A stretch of DNA of 64,000 nt from contig CAWJHE010000014.1 of NCBI GenBank assembly GCA_963842455.1, positions 62,001 through 126,000 of the forward strand, read 5' to 3'. This document shows, in pieces, positions 26,912 through 37,350 of this stretch. Within the stretch, counting starts at the first letter, position 1. Each line of letters starts with the position of its first letter. The notes under the pieces are model-generated. The model did not search any database, was not told the origin of the DNA, and saw only the letters and a program-made list of their open reading frames with translations. The stretch comes from CAWJHE01 sp963842455. GTDB taxonomy: Bacteria > Chloroflexota > Anaerolineae > Anaerolineales > UBA4823. Position numbers and translations under genes: made by a program.

Positions 26912-27562
26912 TCACACCAACCCGCTGCGCTTTGCCTCTCGAGTGGCCTGGCGGCGGTTGCTGACCTGCAGTTTGGAGAGGATGCTACGCAGGTGGCTTT
27001 TGACCGTGTACACGCTGATCGATAGGCGCTCGCCGATCTCTTTATCCGAGCGACCCTGCGCCACCAGGGAAAGCACCTGCATTTCCCGAGGGGTCAGATC
27101 GCTGGTTTCTTCGGCGACCTGCCCATTGGCGAGCTGGCTTAAGCGGCGGAACTCTGCCAGCATCTTGCCGGCTAAACCCGGAGAGATGGCTGCCTCGCCA
27201 CGTAAAGCGCCGCGCAGCATTTCCAGCATCTCTGCAGAGGCGATATTCTTCAATAGATAACCTTGCGCTCCGCTGCGGATGGCCTCAAACAGCTTATCTT
27301 CATCATCGCGCACGGTCAGGATTACCACAATCGTTTCCGGTAATTCATGCTTAATCAGGCGAGTAGCTTCCAGTCCATCACAACCTGGCATTTGGATATC
27401 CATCAGGATCAAATCTGGGCGCAAACTGCGCGCTTTAACCACGGCTTCCAATCCATCTTCAGCCTGCCCCACCACCTGCATATCTGCCTGGGAGGAGATA
27501 ATGCCTGCCAACCCTTCCCTGAGCAAATTATGATCATCCGCCAACAAGATGCGTGTTTTCAT
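26912..27562 (-). CDS. narL: NarL/FixJ-type response regulator
   Basis: A 216-residue regulator. The receiver domain has the acidic pair Asp9/Asp10, phosphoacceptor Asp55 (LILMDIQMPG) and Lys105. A LuxR-type helix-turn-helix follows (about 150-215, LTPREMQVLSLVAQGRSDKEIGERL). Its start overlaps the end of the sensor kinase gene by 29 bp, so they form a pair. With the PilJ/NarX-type sensor and the nar operon 13 kb away, nitrate control of narGHJIK is the likely role. The symbol is given by context. Confidence 0.85.
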   Translation of the reverse strand: MKTRILLADDHNLLREGLAGIISSQADMQVVGQAEDGLEAVVKARSLRPDLILMDIQMPGCDGLEATRLIKHELPETIVVILTVRDDEDKLFEAIRSGAQGYLLKNIASAEMLEMLRGALRGEAAISPGLAGKMLAEFRRLSQLANGQVAEETSDLTPREMQVLSLVAQGRSDKEIGERLSISVYTVKSHLRSILSKLQVSNRRQATREAKRSGLV

Positions 27563-29592
27563 GGTTATCTCCCCGATTGATCAAAGCCTCTACAGGCAAT
27601 TGCAGGCTGATGGAAGTCCCCTCACCTGGCTGAGAATGGATCTCAAGCTCCGCTCCGATACGCTGCGCCCGAGCCTGCATCACTTCCAAACCGAAATGCG
27701 GTCGCTCATCAGGATACGATGGGGCTTGCGGGTCAAATCCGATGCCATCATCGCTAATTTCTAGAATCACATTTTCGTCCCTCAAAAACATGCCAACCCG
27801 GATTGCTTCAGCGCGAGCATGCTTTTGTGCGTTACTGATCGCTTCCTTGACAATCCGCGTAATCTGCTCAGTCGTTTGCCTGGGTACCAAGAGAGGTAAA
27901 TTGACGCTGGTTTCAAATTGTAAGCTTTGTCCAGGTAAACGCAGAGAACTCAACCAATTGACTTAGTTGATCTTGCAGCGTGGAAACGGGATGCATTTCT
28001 TCTTTCAAGCTTGAAATTGCTTTGCGAGCTTCGCGCTCAGCTTGCGCGCCGGCCCGGCGCATTTGGTTCAGAATACCAGCTTCAGGCAAATGGTCGCCCA
28101 TGGTTTTAGCCAGACTGGACTCGAATTGGTCCTGCAACAGGCGTAAGGTATTCACGGTTTGGATAAAGCCATCATGAATTTCCGCTGCGATGTATTGGCG
28201 CTCTTCTAAAACCGCCAATCGCTCTGCCTGTTGGTAGAGGCGGGCATTTGCCAGCGCCAGAGAGGCTACGTTAGCCAGGCGCACCAATAATCGTTGACTA
28301 TCCTGATTGAAAAAATCTTTATGGGAGCTGCCGGCGCACAGTGCTCCAATCACACGATCACCAGAAAAAAGGGGAGCAGCCAGGTGGCTGACCTGGAATC
28401 GAGCATCGAGTATCTGGCACACAGGCAGGTTTTGCGCCTGCGCGTTCGTGATCACCACCATGCCCTGTAAAACTTGCGCAGCGGGAAAGGTGTTTTGCTG
28501 GGATATTCTTCCTTGGGCAGAAGTACAGGTGGTGTAAGAGCACGGATCTTCTTTTTCCGCACAACTGGCGCTATTCAAATGCAGATTCTTCTGATCGGCA
28601 TCGTGTAAACACAGAAAGGCTGCTTCGCAACCCAGCAACAGGCGCGTCTTGTCTGTAATCGACTTGAGCAGGTGGTCTAATTCCAGGTTTGCGGTGATCT
28701 CCTGGCTAACCCGGGTGAAAGCTTCCAATTCTTTCGTACGCTGTCTCACGCCTGATTCAAGGGTTTCATTCCAGCTGGCAAGCTGCTGGCGCATATTTTC
28801 CATGGTTGAACCAATTTGTTCGATTTCGGCCAACCCGGAAACCTGCACGGGGGTCTGCAAATTACCTGTACCTATCGTAGAGGCTTGCAAGTCTATTTCT
28901 TTCAACGGAAGGAGAACACGCCGCCTCATCAGCAAACCGCCCCACAGGATAACCAGCCCAGAACTGCATAAAAATACGATTTGGATCCAGCGTAAACCAT
29001 CTAATTTCCGTTGGGCAGATTGTTCATAACTCAACACAAGCTCATCAGCTTGGGCTGTCAGTCCTGGGATTGCTTGTTGCACACGGTTCAAGGCCAGTTG
29101 GAATTCCGCTTCAGCGGGAGATAAAGAGTAGATACCTTCTAAGTCCTCTTGCAGGATTTGCCAGTCTGCCAGAGAAGACGACAGATATTGTAAGCTATGC
29201 GCATCTCTGGTGGCCGGTACTGAGACCTGGCGATGATCCAGGGTCTCAAGGCTTCCCCCATCCCGCAATGCAAGCAAGGTGGCGGCGTAGTGATCTGCGG
29301 TTGTCTTTAATTCCTGGGTAGATTGAGCGTACATTGTTTGCAACGGGCTTCTAGCCAAAGATCCCGAGTTGTCGCTAAAACCTGAGTTTTCAGCGGAGAG
29401 TGCGGATAACTGTACCGCCTGCAGCCCTATCTGCTGCAGCAGCATACGCTGGCGGCCGGCCAGGTTAATCACCAGGGCATCCTGGCTTTGAGTTTGGATA
29501 GAAAGAAAGGTTGCCCCTACCGCTAAGGCTACCAGAACGGCAAAAGCGGAGAAGATGATCCACAGTGCGCTGTTTAAGCTATGGACACGCAT
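27534..29592 (-). CDS. narX: NarX-like nitrate-sensing histidine kinase, frameshifted
   Basis: About 685 residues after joining two frames near 27930 (QLVEFS to SLRLPGQS; one extra base). Order: TM1 (11-31); a periplasmic helical sensor with a P-box-like segment INLAGRQRM (42-50) as in NarX/NarQ and PilJ; TM2 (about 203-221); HAMP; GAF (about 300-450); HisKA_3 with His473 in AAEIHDGF; HATPase with SDDGIGFD. The GAF domain carries Cys344, Cys351, Cys356 and Cys392, which could bind metal. It would phosphorylate the overlapping NarL-type regulator in response to nitrate or nitrite. Confidence 0.87.
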
Positions 29593-29615
29593 ACTATCAT
29601 TATAGCGAATAAGTC

Positions 29616-29649
29616 AAGTGTGACTTTGCGCCAGCGCAAAGTCACACTT
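29616..29649. terminator. perfect hairpin downstream of DUF917 gene
   Basis: AAGTGTGACTTTGCGC and its exact reverse complement are separated by two bases. There is no T-run on either side. It lies between the 3' end of the DUF917 operon and the narX start, so a transcript-end or mRNA-stabilising role is plausible. Confidence 0.5.
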
Positions 29650-29691
29650 ATTTAGAGCAGGTTTTACTAATTTTTCCCCAAATGTTCCACT

Positions 29692-30840
29692 TTAGCCAGG
29701 TGTATTCATCACTTCTTCAATCGGAATGTAATCAAAATCGTAACCCCAATAACGCGGTCCGAAATGGGCGATTGCCTTTTCGCTGCGGAACATGGGCGCT
29801 ACGCGTGAGCCCAATACCGCCACCTTGTCACCCGCTTTGATTTCGGTGTTGGTGTAACCCTCCCCGGTTGCCGGGTCTGCCAGGATGATCAGGTCCGGGC
29901 TGAAAACATACGGTTTTTCATCCAACCAGGCAATATGGTTCTCGTTCAGGAACCATACCTTCATGGTATGACCGGCATAGGCGCCGGCGCCATCCATGAA
30001 AACGGTTCCCACCATGCCCTCTGCTTCGTCCGACCAATCTTTACGGGTAACCACGCCCTCAAACAAGCGCCAGCCATCCAGCACGCCCAGGGCTGCATCC
30101 ACGGCGTCCTTGCCCTGGCTGGCTGCCTGGTGAATGGCTTTGCCCAGCTGGTAGCCCAGTGTCAGCGTGCCAGGCACCACGGCGGCGCGAGTATCTTTAG
30201 CAGACAGCAGCACCGAGGCGAAATATACCACCCCATAACTGGCTGTGGCTAGATGTTTGCCGATGCGCTCAATCATCGCTGGAGAAGCGCCTTCCTTTAA
30301 GATGATCACATTCCCCCACCAATCGACAATGGCTGCCGGGCAGATATCAAAGCCTTGCAGGAAGTAACCCGTTTGCATCTCCTGCGGTACGGAACGCCCG
30401 CTGTAATCCCCGTCGATTAATGGAATCCCCATGCGCGCAGCCGTAATCATCGGCGCTGGCGTGTTGGATGCGCCTACCTCGACCGGCACAATCCCACCGA
30501 TCTTCACCCCGCTATACTTTTCCAGCTCCTTGACAGCAATCTCAGGGGCGCGGTAGCCGTATTTGTTGGGAATGCCCAGTTTCTGAGCGAGCTTTTCAAT
30601 GCCTTCTAAGCTGTCCGGGCGGTCTTCGGAAATCGAGCCAGAACCAAAGGCTGTGCAGGTGAACACATCTTCGGGCAGATCGTTGATGTCCGTCCAGGAG
30701 AGCTCTAAGCCCTCTTCCAAGGCTGCGTTGAGCATTTCCAACCCCGATTTTGGCGAACCCCCGCCTCCGGTTCCCAGCAGCTTCAACCCCGAGATGAAGT
30801 CTTGAATATCTTGTTCGGTTTTTAAGGTAAATCCAGGCAT
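29692..30840 (-). CDS. DUF917 family protein (S-methyl-thiohydantoin desulfurase family)
   Basis: A 382-residue protein with the DUF917 landmarks LLGTGGGGSPKSG near the N-terminus, GGIVPVEVGASNT, and a C-terminal domain beginning near GDKVAVLGSR. The family (renamed after S-methyl thiohydantoin desulfurase in Pfam) is found with hydantoin racemases and hydantoinases. The start is the ATG of MPGFTLK with GGAGGAG 3 bases upstream; a longer reading is rejected. It is the third gene of a minus-strand set with a nitroreductase and a 100-residue protein. Substrate not known here. A second DUF917 gene lies at 41.9 kb. Confidence 0.85.
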   Translation of the reverse strand: MPGFTLKTEQDIQDFISGLKLLGTGGGGSPKSGLEMLNAALEEGLELSWTDINDLPEDVFTCTAFGSGSISEDRPDSLEGIEKLAQKLGIPNKYGYRAPEIAVKELEKYSGVKIGGIVPVEVGASNTPAPMITAARMGIPLIDGDYSGRSVPQEMQTGYFLQGFDICPAAIVDWWGNVIILKEGASPAMIERIGKHLATASYGVVYFASVLLSAKDTRAAVVPGTLTLGYQLGKAIHQAASQGKDAVDAALGVLDGWRLFEGVVTRKDWSDEAEGMVGTVFMDGAGAYAGHTMKVWFLNENHIAWLDEKPYVFSPDLIILADPATGEGYTNTEIKAGDKVAVLGSRVAPMFRSEKAIAHFGPRYWGYDFDYIPIEEVMNTPG

Positions 30841-30862
30841 ATCTCCTCCATTAAATTTCACG

Positions 30863-31165
30863 CTACGCGTATTTGTTTTGCAAGTGCTGCGCAATTTGAA
30901 GCACCCATTGGTTTAGATTGTGGTTCTGGCGTGCATTGTCCATACTGCCTTCGCGCTCCATGTCAATCGCCTGCTTGAGCTGGCGTAAATCATCATCCAC
31001 AAGCCCATGATTCTCCATAATCTCCAATAAACGACCAGAGGCGTCAATCATGCGGAAGACGCCATAATCAGCCGGTTCGCCCACAAGACCCTGGGCGCTG
31101 GTCAGCAGATAGGACAATAACAGGAACATTTCATCGGATAGAGCCTGAGGGTCAATCTCATTCAT
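30863..31165 (-). CDS. small helical hypothetical protein (DUF6092-like)
   Basis: A 100-residue, mostly helical, acidic protein with no membrane segment. It resembles the DUF6092 group as I remember it, but this is not certain. It overlaps the end of the nitroreductase gene by 8 bp and precedes the DUF917 gene by 22 bp, so the three are co-transcribed and coupled. Confidence 0.6.
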   Translation of the reverse strand: MNEIDPQALSDEMFLLLSYLLTSAQGLVGEPADYGVFRMIDASGRLLEIMENHGLVDDDLRQLKQAIDMEREGSMDNARQNHNLNQWVLQIAQHLQNKYA

Positions 31166-31676
31166 GGTAGCTCTCCTGGTAGTAGATTTCGGATAAGGGC
31201 CTTTTTTCAGGCGCCTTCGGGATGAACTTGGGCGTACCCATCACGATCAAGAGCACCGGCTGCAAGTGCGCCGGCAGCTTGAGAAAAGAAGCAATTGCCT
31301 GGTGGTGGAAAGATGCCACCGGGCAGCCGGCCAGTCCCAGCTCATTGGCTGCCAGCAGTATGTTCTGCATAGCAGCGCCGATGTCAATATAGGGGGTGAT
31401 ATCTCCCTTCTCTAACAAGCTGGCATTGGGATGGCTGTGATCCAGGCACAGGACAACCACCGCTGCCGGTGAGCCGATGATGCCGGGCGATAAGGAGCGC
31501 AGGGCCATGATGCGCTTCGGGTCGCGCAGCGCCACAAAAGCCCACATCTGGGCGTTGCTGCCGCTGGGTGCAGCCGCCCCTGCTTTGATAATGGTCTCCA
31601 TCTGCTCGTCACTGATGGGCTGGTTGGTGAAGGCGCGCACGCTGCGCCGGGAAAAGATGTTGTCGAATGTTTGCAT
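31158..31676 (-). CDS. nitroreductase-family FMN oxidoreductase
   Basis: A 172-residue nitroreductase. The FMN-binding start FSRRSVRAFTNQPIS, the AAPSGSNAQMWAFV segment, and the later GAAMQNILLAANELGLAGC are diagnostic. These NAD(P)H-dependent flavoproteins reduce nitro groups, quinones or dehydrogenate flavin/amide substrates. Its operon with DUF917 suggests a reductive step in heterocycle breakdown. Confidence 0.88.
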   Translation of the reverse strand: MQTFDNIFSRRSVRAFTNQPISDEQMETIIKAGAAAPSGSNAQMWAFVALRDPKRIMALRSLSPGIIGSPAAVVVLCLDHSHPNASLLEKGDITPYIDIGAAMQNILLAANELGLAGCPVASFHHQAIASFLKLPAHLQPVLLIVMGTPKFIPKAPEKRPLSEIYYQESYHE

Positions 31677-31701
31677 AGATGTTTCCTAAAGATTTTTTAG
31701 C

Positions 31702-31950
31702 CACGAAGGTTTCTTTTTTATCTCTCGCAGAGCCTTTATGTAAAACAAACTGTTAGTTTGTTTACCTCTCGCAGAGATTTTTTAGCCACGAATTTCACGA
31801 ATTTTCACGAAAAAAATACTTTAGCCACGAAGGGACACGAAGATTCACGAAGGTTTCTTTTTTATCTCTCGCAGAGCCTTTATGTAAAACAAACTGTTAG
31901 TTTGTTTACCTCTCGCAGAGATTTTTTAGCCACGAATTTCGCGAATTTCC
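31702..31950. repeat. 144-bp direct repeat containing GAACAAACT-like palindrome
   Basis: Two near-identical segments begin at about 31702 and 31846, offset 144 bp: CACGAAGGTTTC, then the ATGTAAAACAAACTGTTAG unit (31738 and 31882), then TTTTTTAGCCACGAATTTC. No gene is seen between 31677 and 32053. Confidence 0.85.
31782..31853 (+). repeat. TTAGCCACGAA repeat, right-hand partner inverted at 40.3 kb
   Basis: A 72-bp sequence starting TTAGCCACGAATTTCACGAA and ending GATTCACGAAGG. Its reverse complement, with few changes, lies at 40303-40372, so the pair brackets about 8.5 kb. Confidence 0.75.
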
Positions 31951-32003
31951 ACTAATCTTTTTTTTCTTAGCGATCCTTCGCGTCCTTCGCGGTTCCATAC
32001 CCC

Positions 32004-32036
32004 AAACCCTAAGGGTCTTAAAGACCCTTAGGGTTT
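32004..32036. repeat. AAACCCTAAGGGTC palindrome
   Basis: A perfect inverted repeat with arms AAACCCTAAGGGTCTT and one-base loop. It is downstream of the tandem racemase gene (minus strand), 18 bp after its stop, and could serve as terminator. Confidence 0.8.
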
Positions 32037-32053
32037 TGAGCGCTTGGCCGCGA

Positions 32054-33587
32054 TCACACTTCCAATACCTCATATCCCACCAATCGCTTCTTGGGCGGCA
32101 TCGGATAAGTCAGCTTACTATGACACAGCTGCAAATCGCTGAGCATCTCCGCCATTTTGATAGCTACCGCCGGGGGCTCCAACACGATCACCTCGATACC
32201 GCGCTCCTTCAAGGCAGATTGCAGCTTACCGGCCAAGCCCGATCATGCCCGTACAGCCCGGGATCAGGCTATGCGCGCCATCTTCCAGTACAGCCTTTTC
32301 TCCAACCTCCACCAGGGCCAGGATCAGCGCCTGCGGGTCAGTCTCCACCTGTTCCACGCTCAAACCGGTGGTGCGCACCGAGGCCATCTTGCTGGCAATG
32401 CCATACGATTCCACCTGGGTCTCGAATTTGTGCCCCATATCCGCCCGCGTCCCCAGGATCGAAAAACGGTGCGAGAGCGAAGCGGCCAGGAAACTGCAGC
32501 ACTGGGTGGGTCCAATCACCGGCACGCGGCTGATCTCGCGGGCAGGCTCCAGGCTGGGGTCGCTCATGCAATCGATGATCAAAGCCGTAGCGCCTTCCTT
32601 TTCGCCTTCACGCGCCAGGCGCAGCATTTCCGGAATGGCCATCGCTTTCAGGTAATGTGTTTCGACCGTCTGCGGACCTTGCTCGATCGCCCTGGCCTCC
32701 ACCTGGCTGTCTGGGCGAGCATAGCTGGCATAATCTCTCAACGTGCCATCCAGCCAGTCTTCCTGGCGAAAGCCGCGCACCACAGGCACCATCACACGAA
32801 TTTTTGCAGGTCGATCCAGGCTGCCAGCAACGGCTGCCGCCTCAGATGAACTTTCCACCTGGTGCTCAGGCAGCAGTGTTGCGCCAACCGGCGGGTAAGT
32901 GCGCAGGCTGTGAGACAGGTTCAGATCAACCAGCATCTCCGCCCATTTGAGAGCCGCCAGGGAGGGGTCAATCACCACGACCTCATGTCCCAGCGCTTTC
33001 AGTTTCTTCTCCAACCTGGCAGCCAACCCCTTCATGCCTGTGCAGCCAAACACCAAGCCATGCGCACCGTCTTTAACGATCGCTTTTTCAGCGGCGCGCA
33101 ACAAGGCTTTAAATAGTTTTTTAGGCTTCTTGTATAATTCCAACACCGGGATATCCACAGAACGGGTTGAAGCATACTTCTCCACCAGCCCATATCTGCG
33201 CAGCAGTTGCTCAAAGGCAAAGCGATCCTCGGGCGCGGTGGAGAGGATGGAAAATTTATGGCACAGGATGCCGGCCAGCATCATGGCAGCCTGGGAAGCG
33301 CCTACGACCGGGATGCGCACAGATTCACGCGCGGCTTCCAAGCCTGGATCGTTCATACAATCGATGATCACGGCTTGCTGCCCTTCCTTCTCCGCCTGGA
33401 TAGCGCGCAGGATCACCTGAGGCGCGGCGATGGCATCCTCATACAGCGATTCGATCGTCTCCGGGCCTTGCTCCAGGTTGACGATGCTGATTTGGGTATC
33501 TGTACGTGCCATGATTTGATAAACAGACAGTGATGTTTCCATCACCTTTGGATTGGTTACGGGGGAAATTATCCGAATTTTTCTCAT
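32054..33587 (-). CDS. tandem-fused Asp/Glu/hydantoin racemase, frameshifted
   Basis: Two racemase domains in one chain of about 511 residues. Domain 1 (1-245) has Cys77 in IIDCMNDPGL and Cys182 in GCTGMKGLA; domain 2 (260-511) has Cys340 in IIDCMSDPSL and Cys445 in GCTGMIGL. Each pair is the two-base catalytic set of the Asp/Glu racemase superfamily. The start is the ATG of MRKIRII after AAAGGAAAA. One frame break near 32236 joins MIGL to AGKLQSALKERG, through to a stop at 32054. The related families are usually single domain (about 230-250 residues), so the fusion is unusual. Confidence 0.82.
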
Positions 33588-33650
33588 TAAGTTTTCCTTT
33601 TTTCTTGACATGAATTGCACAGTCCAGCCGCAGTTTGAAGCCTACACGAC

Positions 33651-33784
33651 ATGAATAACAAACTGTAAGTTTGAACTGAAGAACTAACTTCAGTTTGTTG
33701 CGCAGCGACAGCTTGCGATTCGTTGTGATTTTCTGATCAGATGATTTGCCTCCAGCAAATTCGCAAACTAAAGTTTGCGTTACA
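33651..33784. repeat. MITE-like dispersed element (third copy)
   Basis: Begins with ATGAATAACAAACTGTAAG, contains a second palindrome, then GATTTGCCTCCAGCAAATTC and CGCAAACTAAAGTTTGCG, and ends TTACA. Same order of parts as at 8097-8224 and 19482-19595. It lies upstream of the racemase gene, in the divergent gap before the binding-protein gene. Confidence 0.7.
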
Positions 33785-33801
33785 TTAACGCTCTGTCAGG
33801 T

Positions 33802-33856
33802 GTGTCGCTTCGGATTGAATGGCGCACTTGCGCCATGGATTTGCTCGTAACAATGG
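33802..33856. repeat. TGTCGCTTCGGATTGAATGGCGC repeat
   Basis: A 55-bp element ending GGATTTGCTCGTAACAATGG. Related copies follow the nested hairpin repeats at 35952-36003 and 41649-41704. The rest of the gap 33785-34089 shows no gene. Confidence 0.6.
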
Positions 33857-34089
33857 ATCTTACAGTCCTTCTGAGTACAATCCTAGATTATAAACGCTTA
33901 ACATATTAAAAAATCTAATAAATGGAAAGAAATTGACTGAGAATCAAACTTTGTAGTGTAAAATTGTAAGGATGCATCACCGCTCAAATAAAAAACCTTT
34001 TCAAGCACGATCCAAACAACCCATTCAATCTGGAAGTAAGGTTTGAACTTCAAACCTTTGCAACACTCTATAAACCAAAGGAGAAAGAG

Positions 34090-35716
34090 ATGTTTAAAAA
34101 AGTTCGCCAACTGTTTCTATGGATTTGTCTGATCGCCATGCTGTCTGCCTGCGCCAGCCCGGCTACCCCGGCGGCGCCAGCCGCACCGGCCGAATCAGGC
34201 GCTCCGGCTGCTACCGAAGCTCCCGCAGCTGAACCGGCCAAACCTCAGTTCGCCGTTTATGCCTTGAACAGCGAGCCGCTGACCAACTGGGACCCCGCCA
34301 TCGAATTTTCCAATGGCATCCATCTGGTCAACAATATGTACGAGCAATTGCTGCGTTACGATCCGGTTGCGAAAGTGACCGTCCCGCTGCTGGCAGAATC
34401 CTACACCACTTCCGAAGACGGCCTGACCTGGACCTTCAAGATCCGTGAGGGCGTCAAGTTCCAGAACGGCGACCCGATGACTGCTGAAGATGTCAAATAC
34501 TCCATCGACCGCACCATGGCTCTGGGCGCTGGCGCTTCCTACATTTGGTTTGCAGTTGAGCAGATCAATGTACTTGATCCACAGACCGTGGAGTTCAAAC
34601 TCAGTTACCAGTACTCCTCTGGACCTGGTGGCTTCCACCGGTTACGCCGCTTTCGTTTACTCCAAGAAATGCGTCAACGAAAGTAACGAGTGGATCGAAG
34701 AAGCCAAAGGCTGCGGTACCGGTCCCTACATGCTGAAGAGCTCCAAATGGGGCGACGAAGTAATCGTGGATGCCTTCCCGGATTACTGGGGCGGCTGGCC
34801 GGAGAAGTTCTTCTCCACCGTCGTTTTCAAGAAAGTATCCGAAGCCTCCACTCGCCGTCAGATGATCGAAACCGGCGAAGCAACCATCACCGTCGAGCTG
34901 CCATATTCCGATGTGGATGTCCTCAAGAACAACCCCAGCGTCAAGGTCTATGTAGAGCCTTCTCTGCAGAACCTGATCGGCATGTTCAACAACCAGAAAG
35001 CCCCCTTAGACAATGTGCTCGTACGCCAGGCGCTTTCTTACGCCTTCCCCTACGAAACTGTGATCAAATCTGCTGTCGGCGGTTACGCACGCCAATCCGA
35101 TGGTCCCGTACCGCTAGGGCTGTGGGGCTGGAGCGATCAGCTGCCGCAATACACTTATGATCTGGAAAAAGCCAAAGCCTTGTTAGCCGAAGCTGGTTAT
35201 CCCGATGGCGGCCTCAAACTCCTGTTAACCTACACGGCTGGCAACGAGACCGAAAAGAGCACGGCCGAGCTGTACAAATCTGAGCTGGCCAAGCTGAATA
35301 TCGATTTGGAAATTCGCAGCATGCCCTGGGACAGCCAGTGGGAGCTTTCCAAGAGCACTGACCTCAATGCTCGCCAGGACATCTTCATGATGTACTGGTG
35401 GCCAGACCTGCCCAGCCCTTACTCTTTCCTGTACAGCACTTTCCACACCGAGGAAGAGCCGCTCTTCAACCTGGCCTACTATTACAACGAAGAGTTTGAC
35501 ACTTTAATTGACACAGCCAACGAGTTGTCAGCTTCAGACCAGGCTGCCGCTGAGCAGATGTTCATCGATGCCCAGGAACTCCTGATGAATGACGCCGCCA
35601 CCCTCTTCATTTACGATCGCCAGGATGTGTGGATCACCGTCAGCAACCTGCAAGGCTTTAAGTTCAACCCGGTGTATCCCACCACCGTCTTCTTCCACGA
35701 TCTGTACCTGGAATAA
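34090..35716 (+). CDS. peptide/oligopeptide ABC transporter substrate-binding lipoprotein, frameshifted
   Basis: A family 5 extracellular solute-binding protein of about 541 residues. A lipoprotein signal peptide ends at LSAC (Cys21), followed by an Ala/Pro/Glu linker. The family block FKIREGVKFQNGDPMTAEDVKYSIDR is present, and the mature protein ends NPVYPTTVFFHDLYLE. The frame breaks near 34610 between EFKLSYQ and TPLDLVASTG (one extra base). A GGAGAAAGAG ribosome site precedes the ATG. It feeds the DppBCDF-type transporter 600 bp downstream. Confidence 0.9.
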
Positions 35717-35851
35717 ACATATTCCAGGCATTGGAGCATTAACCTTGAGAAGTATGCCTTGCAAGACTGGCATACTTCTCTTGTCAAAATCATATTTGAA
35801 TGGAAGGAATAGAGATTGGATTGCTTCATAAAGACCTTCCTATTGATAATC

Positions 35852-36094
35852 GTCATTGCGAGGAGCGAATTTTGCGACGAAGCAATCTCTTCTCCCGACT
35901 GGCGCTGAGATTGCTTCGCACAGAACGCTCGCAATGACAGGTTCTCTTGGTTGTCGCTTCGGACTGAATGGCGCTCTATTGCCGTGGATTTGTTCGCAAT
36001 GACATTCGTCATTGCGAGGAGCAAATTTACCGACGAAGCAATCTCTTCTCTCGACTGGCGCTGAGATTGCTTCGCTCAGAACGCTACTCATGAC
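35852..36094. repeat. two nested GTCATTGCGAG hairpin elements with TGTCGCTTCGG spacer
   Basis: Copies at 35852-35940 and 36008-36094. Each starts GTCATTGCGAG and ends CTCGCAATGAC or close to it, with an inner pair CGAAGCAATCTC / GAGATTGCTTCG, so it can fold as a long imperfect hairpin. A TGTCGCTTCGG element lies between. They fill the gap between the binding-protein gene and the permease; 36100-36327 holds low-complexity GCGAGAGATC remnants. Confidence 0.85.
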
Positions 36095-36327
36095 ATATTT
36101 GTCATTTTTCCTTCGAGTGCCGTCTTCGGCGGCAAAGCCGAATCTCGCAATGACAGTCCCGTAGGATTGTCACTTCGGATTGAATGACGCTCTCTGCGGC
36201 TTTGCGAGAGATCAAGAAAGAAGAACTTTGCGACCTTTGCGGCTTTGCGAGAGACCAAAAATGAAAACTCTGCGGGTTCTGCGAGAGATCAATATAGAAA
36301 AATTATCTTAAAAAATAAGGAGCCAGA

Positions 36328-37338
36328 ATGAAAAAATTCATTCTCAGGCGCTTGTTATTAGGCGTATTCGTTATGCTGGGTGTGGCTCTGATCACCTTCT
36401 TTTTGACCAGGGTGATCCCCTCGGACCCAGCCGCCAAGTGGGTTGGACCACGCGCCACCCCTGAGCAAATTGCCAAAGCCAGGATCGACCTGGGACTGGA
36501 CCAACCCCTGATTGTCCAGTTTGGCAAATACATCAACGACCTGGTGCACGGAAACCTGGGGAATTCCCTGCGCACACGCCGCCCGGTTGCCCTGGAGCTG
36601 AAAGAAAACCTGCCAGCCACCATCGAGCTGGTGTTCTTATCCACCATCGCGGCGGTGTTCATCGGCATTCCCCTGGGCGTGATCTCTGCCCGGCGTAAAG
36701 ACCAGATGGTCGACCATATTAGCCGCTTATTTTCTGTGGGTGTGGTCTCCTTGCCCACCTTTTGGGTTGGCCTGATTTTCCAGCTGGTCTTTTTCCGCAT
36801 CCTGGGCATCTTTCCTATGGGCGGGCAGCTCTCCACCGAGATCAAGATTATGATGGAAATCCCCAACATCACTGGATTTCTGCTCTTCGATTCATTGATC
36901 ACCGGCAATTTCACGATATTTTTCGATGCCTTATGGCACCTGATCTTACCCGGTATCACCATTGGTCTGTATCCGGTCGGGTTGGTAGCCCGCATGACCC
37001 GCTCGGCATTGTTGGAAATCCTCAGTGAGGACTATATCACTGCCGCACGATCCTATGGTCTTAGCGAGCGGATTGTGCTCTGGTCCTACGCTCTGAAGAA
37101 TTCCATCGGTTCGACCTCTACGGTGGTAGCCCTTTCCATTGGTTATACCCTGGTCAATACCTTCCTGACCGAATCTATCTTCTTCTGGCCGGGCATCGGC
37201 AGCTATATTGCTACGGCTGTGATCGGGCTGGATTACCCGGCTATTATGGGCGTGACGATCTTCTCCGCCTTTTCGTACGTTATCCTCAACCTGGTGGCGG
37301 ATATTATCGTCGCCATGGACCCGCGTATCCGGGCATAA
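36328..37338 (+). CDS. peptide ABC transporter permease (DppB-like)
   Basis: A 336-residue permease with the N-terminal FILRRLLLGVFVMLGVALITFFLTRVIPSDP start of the DppB/OppB family, about six helices, and the EAA-loop stretch ITAARSYGLSERIVLWSYALKNS that docks on the ATPase. It forms the channel with the next gene. AATAAGGAGCCAG precedes the ATG. Confidence 0.94.
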   Translation: MKKFILRRLLLGVFVMLGVALITFFLTRVIPSDPAAKWVGPRATPEQIAKARIDLGLDQPLIVQFGKYINDLVHGNLGNSLRTRRPVALELKENLPATIELVFLSTIAAVFIGIPLGVISARRKDQMVDHISRLFSVGVVSLPTFWVGLIFQLVFFRILGIFPMGGQLSTEIKIMMEIPNITGFLLFDSLITGNFTIFFDALWHLILPGITIGLYPVGLVARMTRSALLEILSEDYITAARSYGLSERIVLWSYALKNSIGSTSTVVALSIGYTLVNTFLTESIFFWPGIGSYIATAVIGLDYPAIMGVTIFSAFSYVILNLVADIIVAMDPRIRA

Positions 37339-37350
37339 AGGAGAGACACT

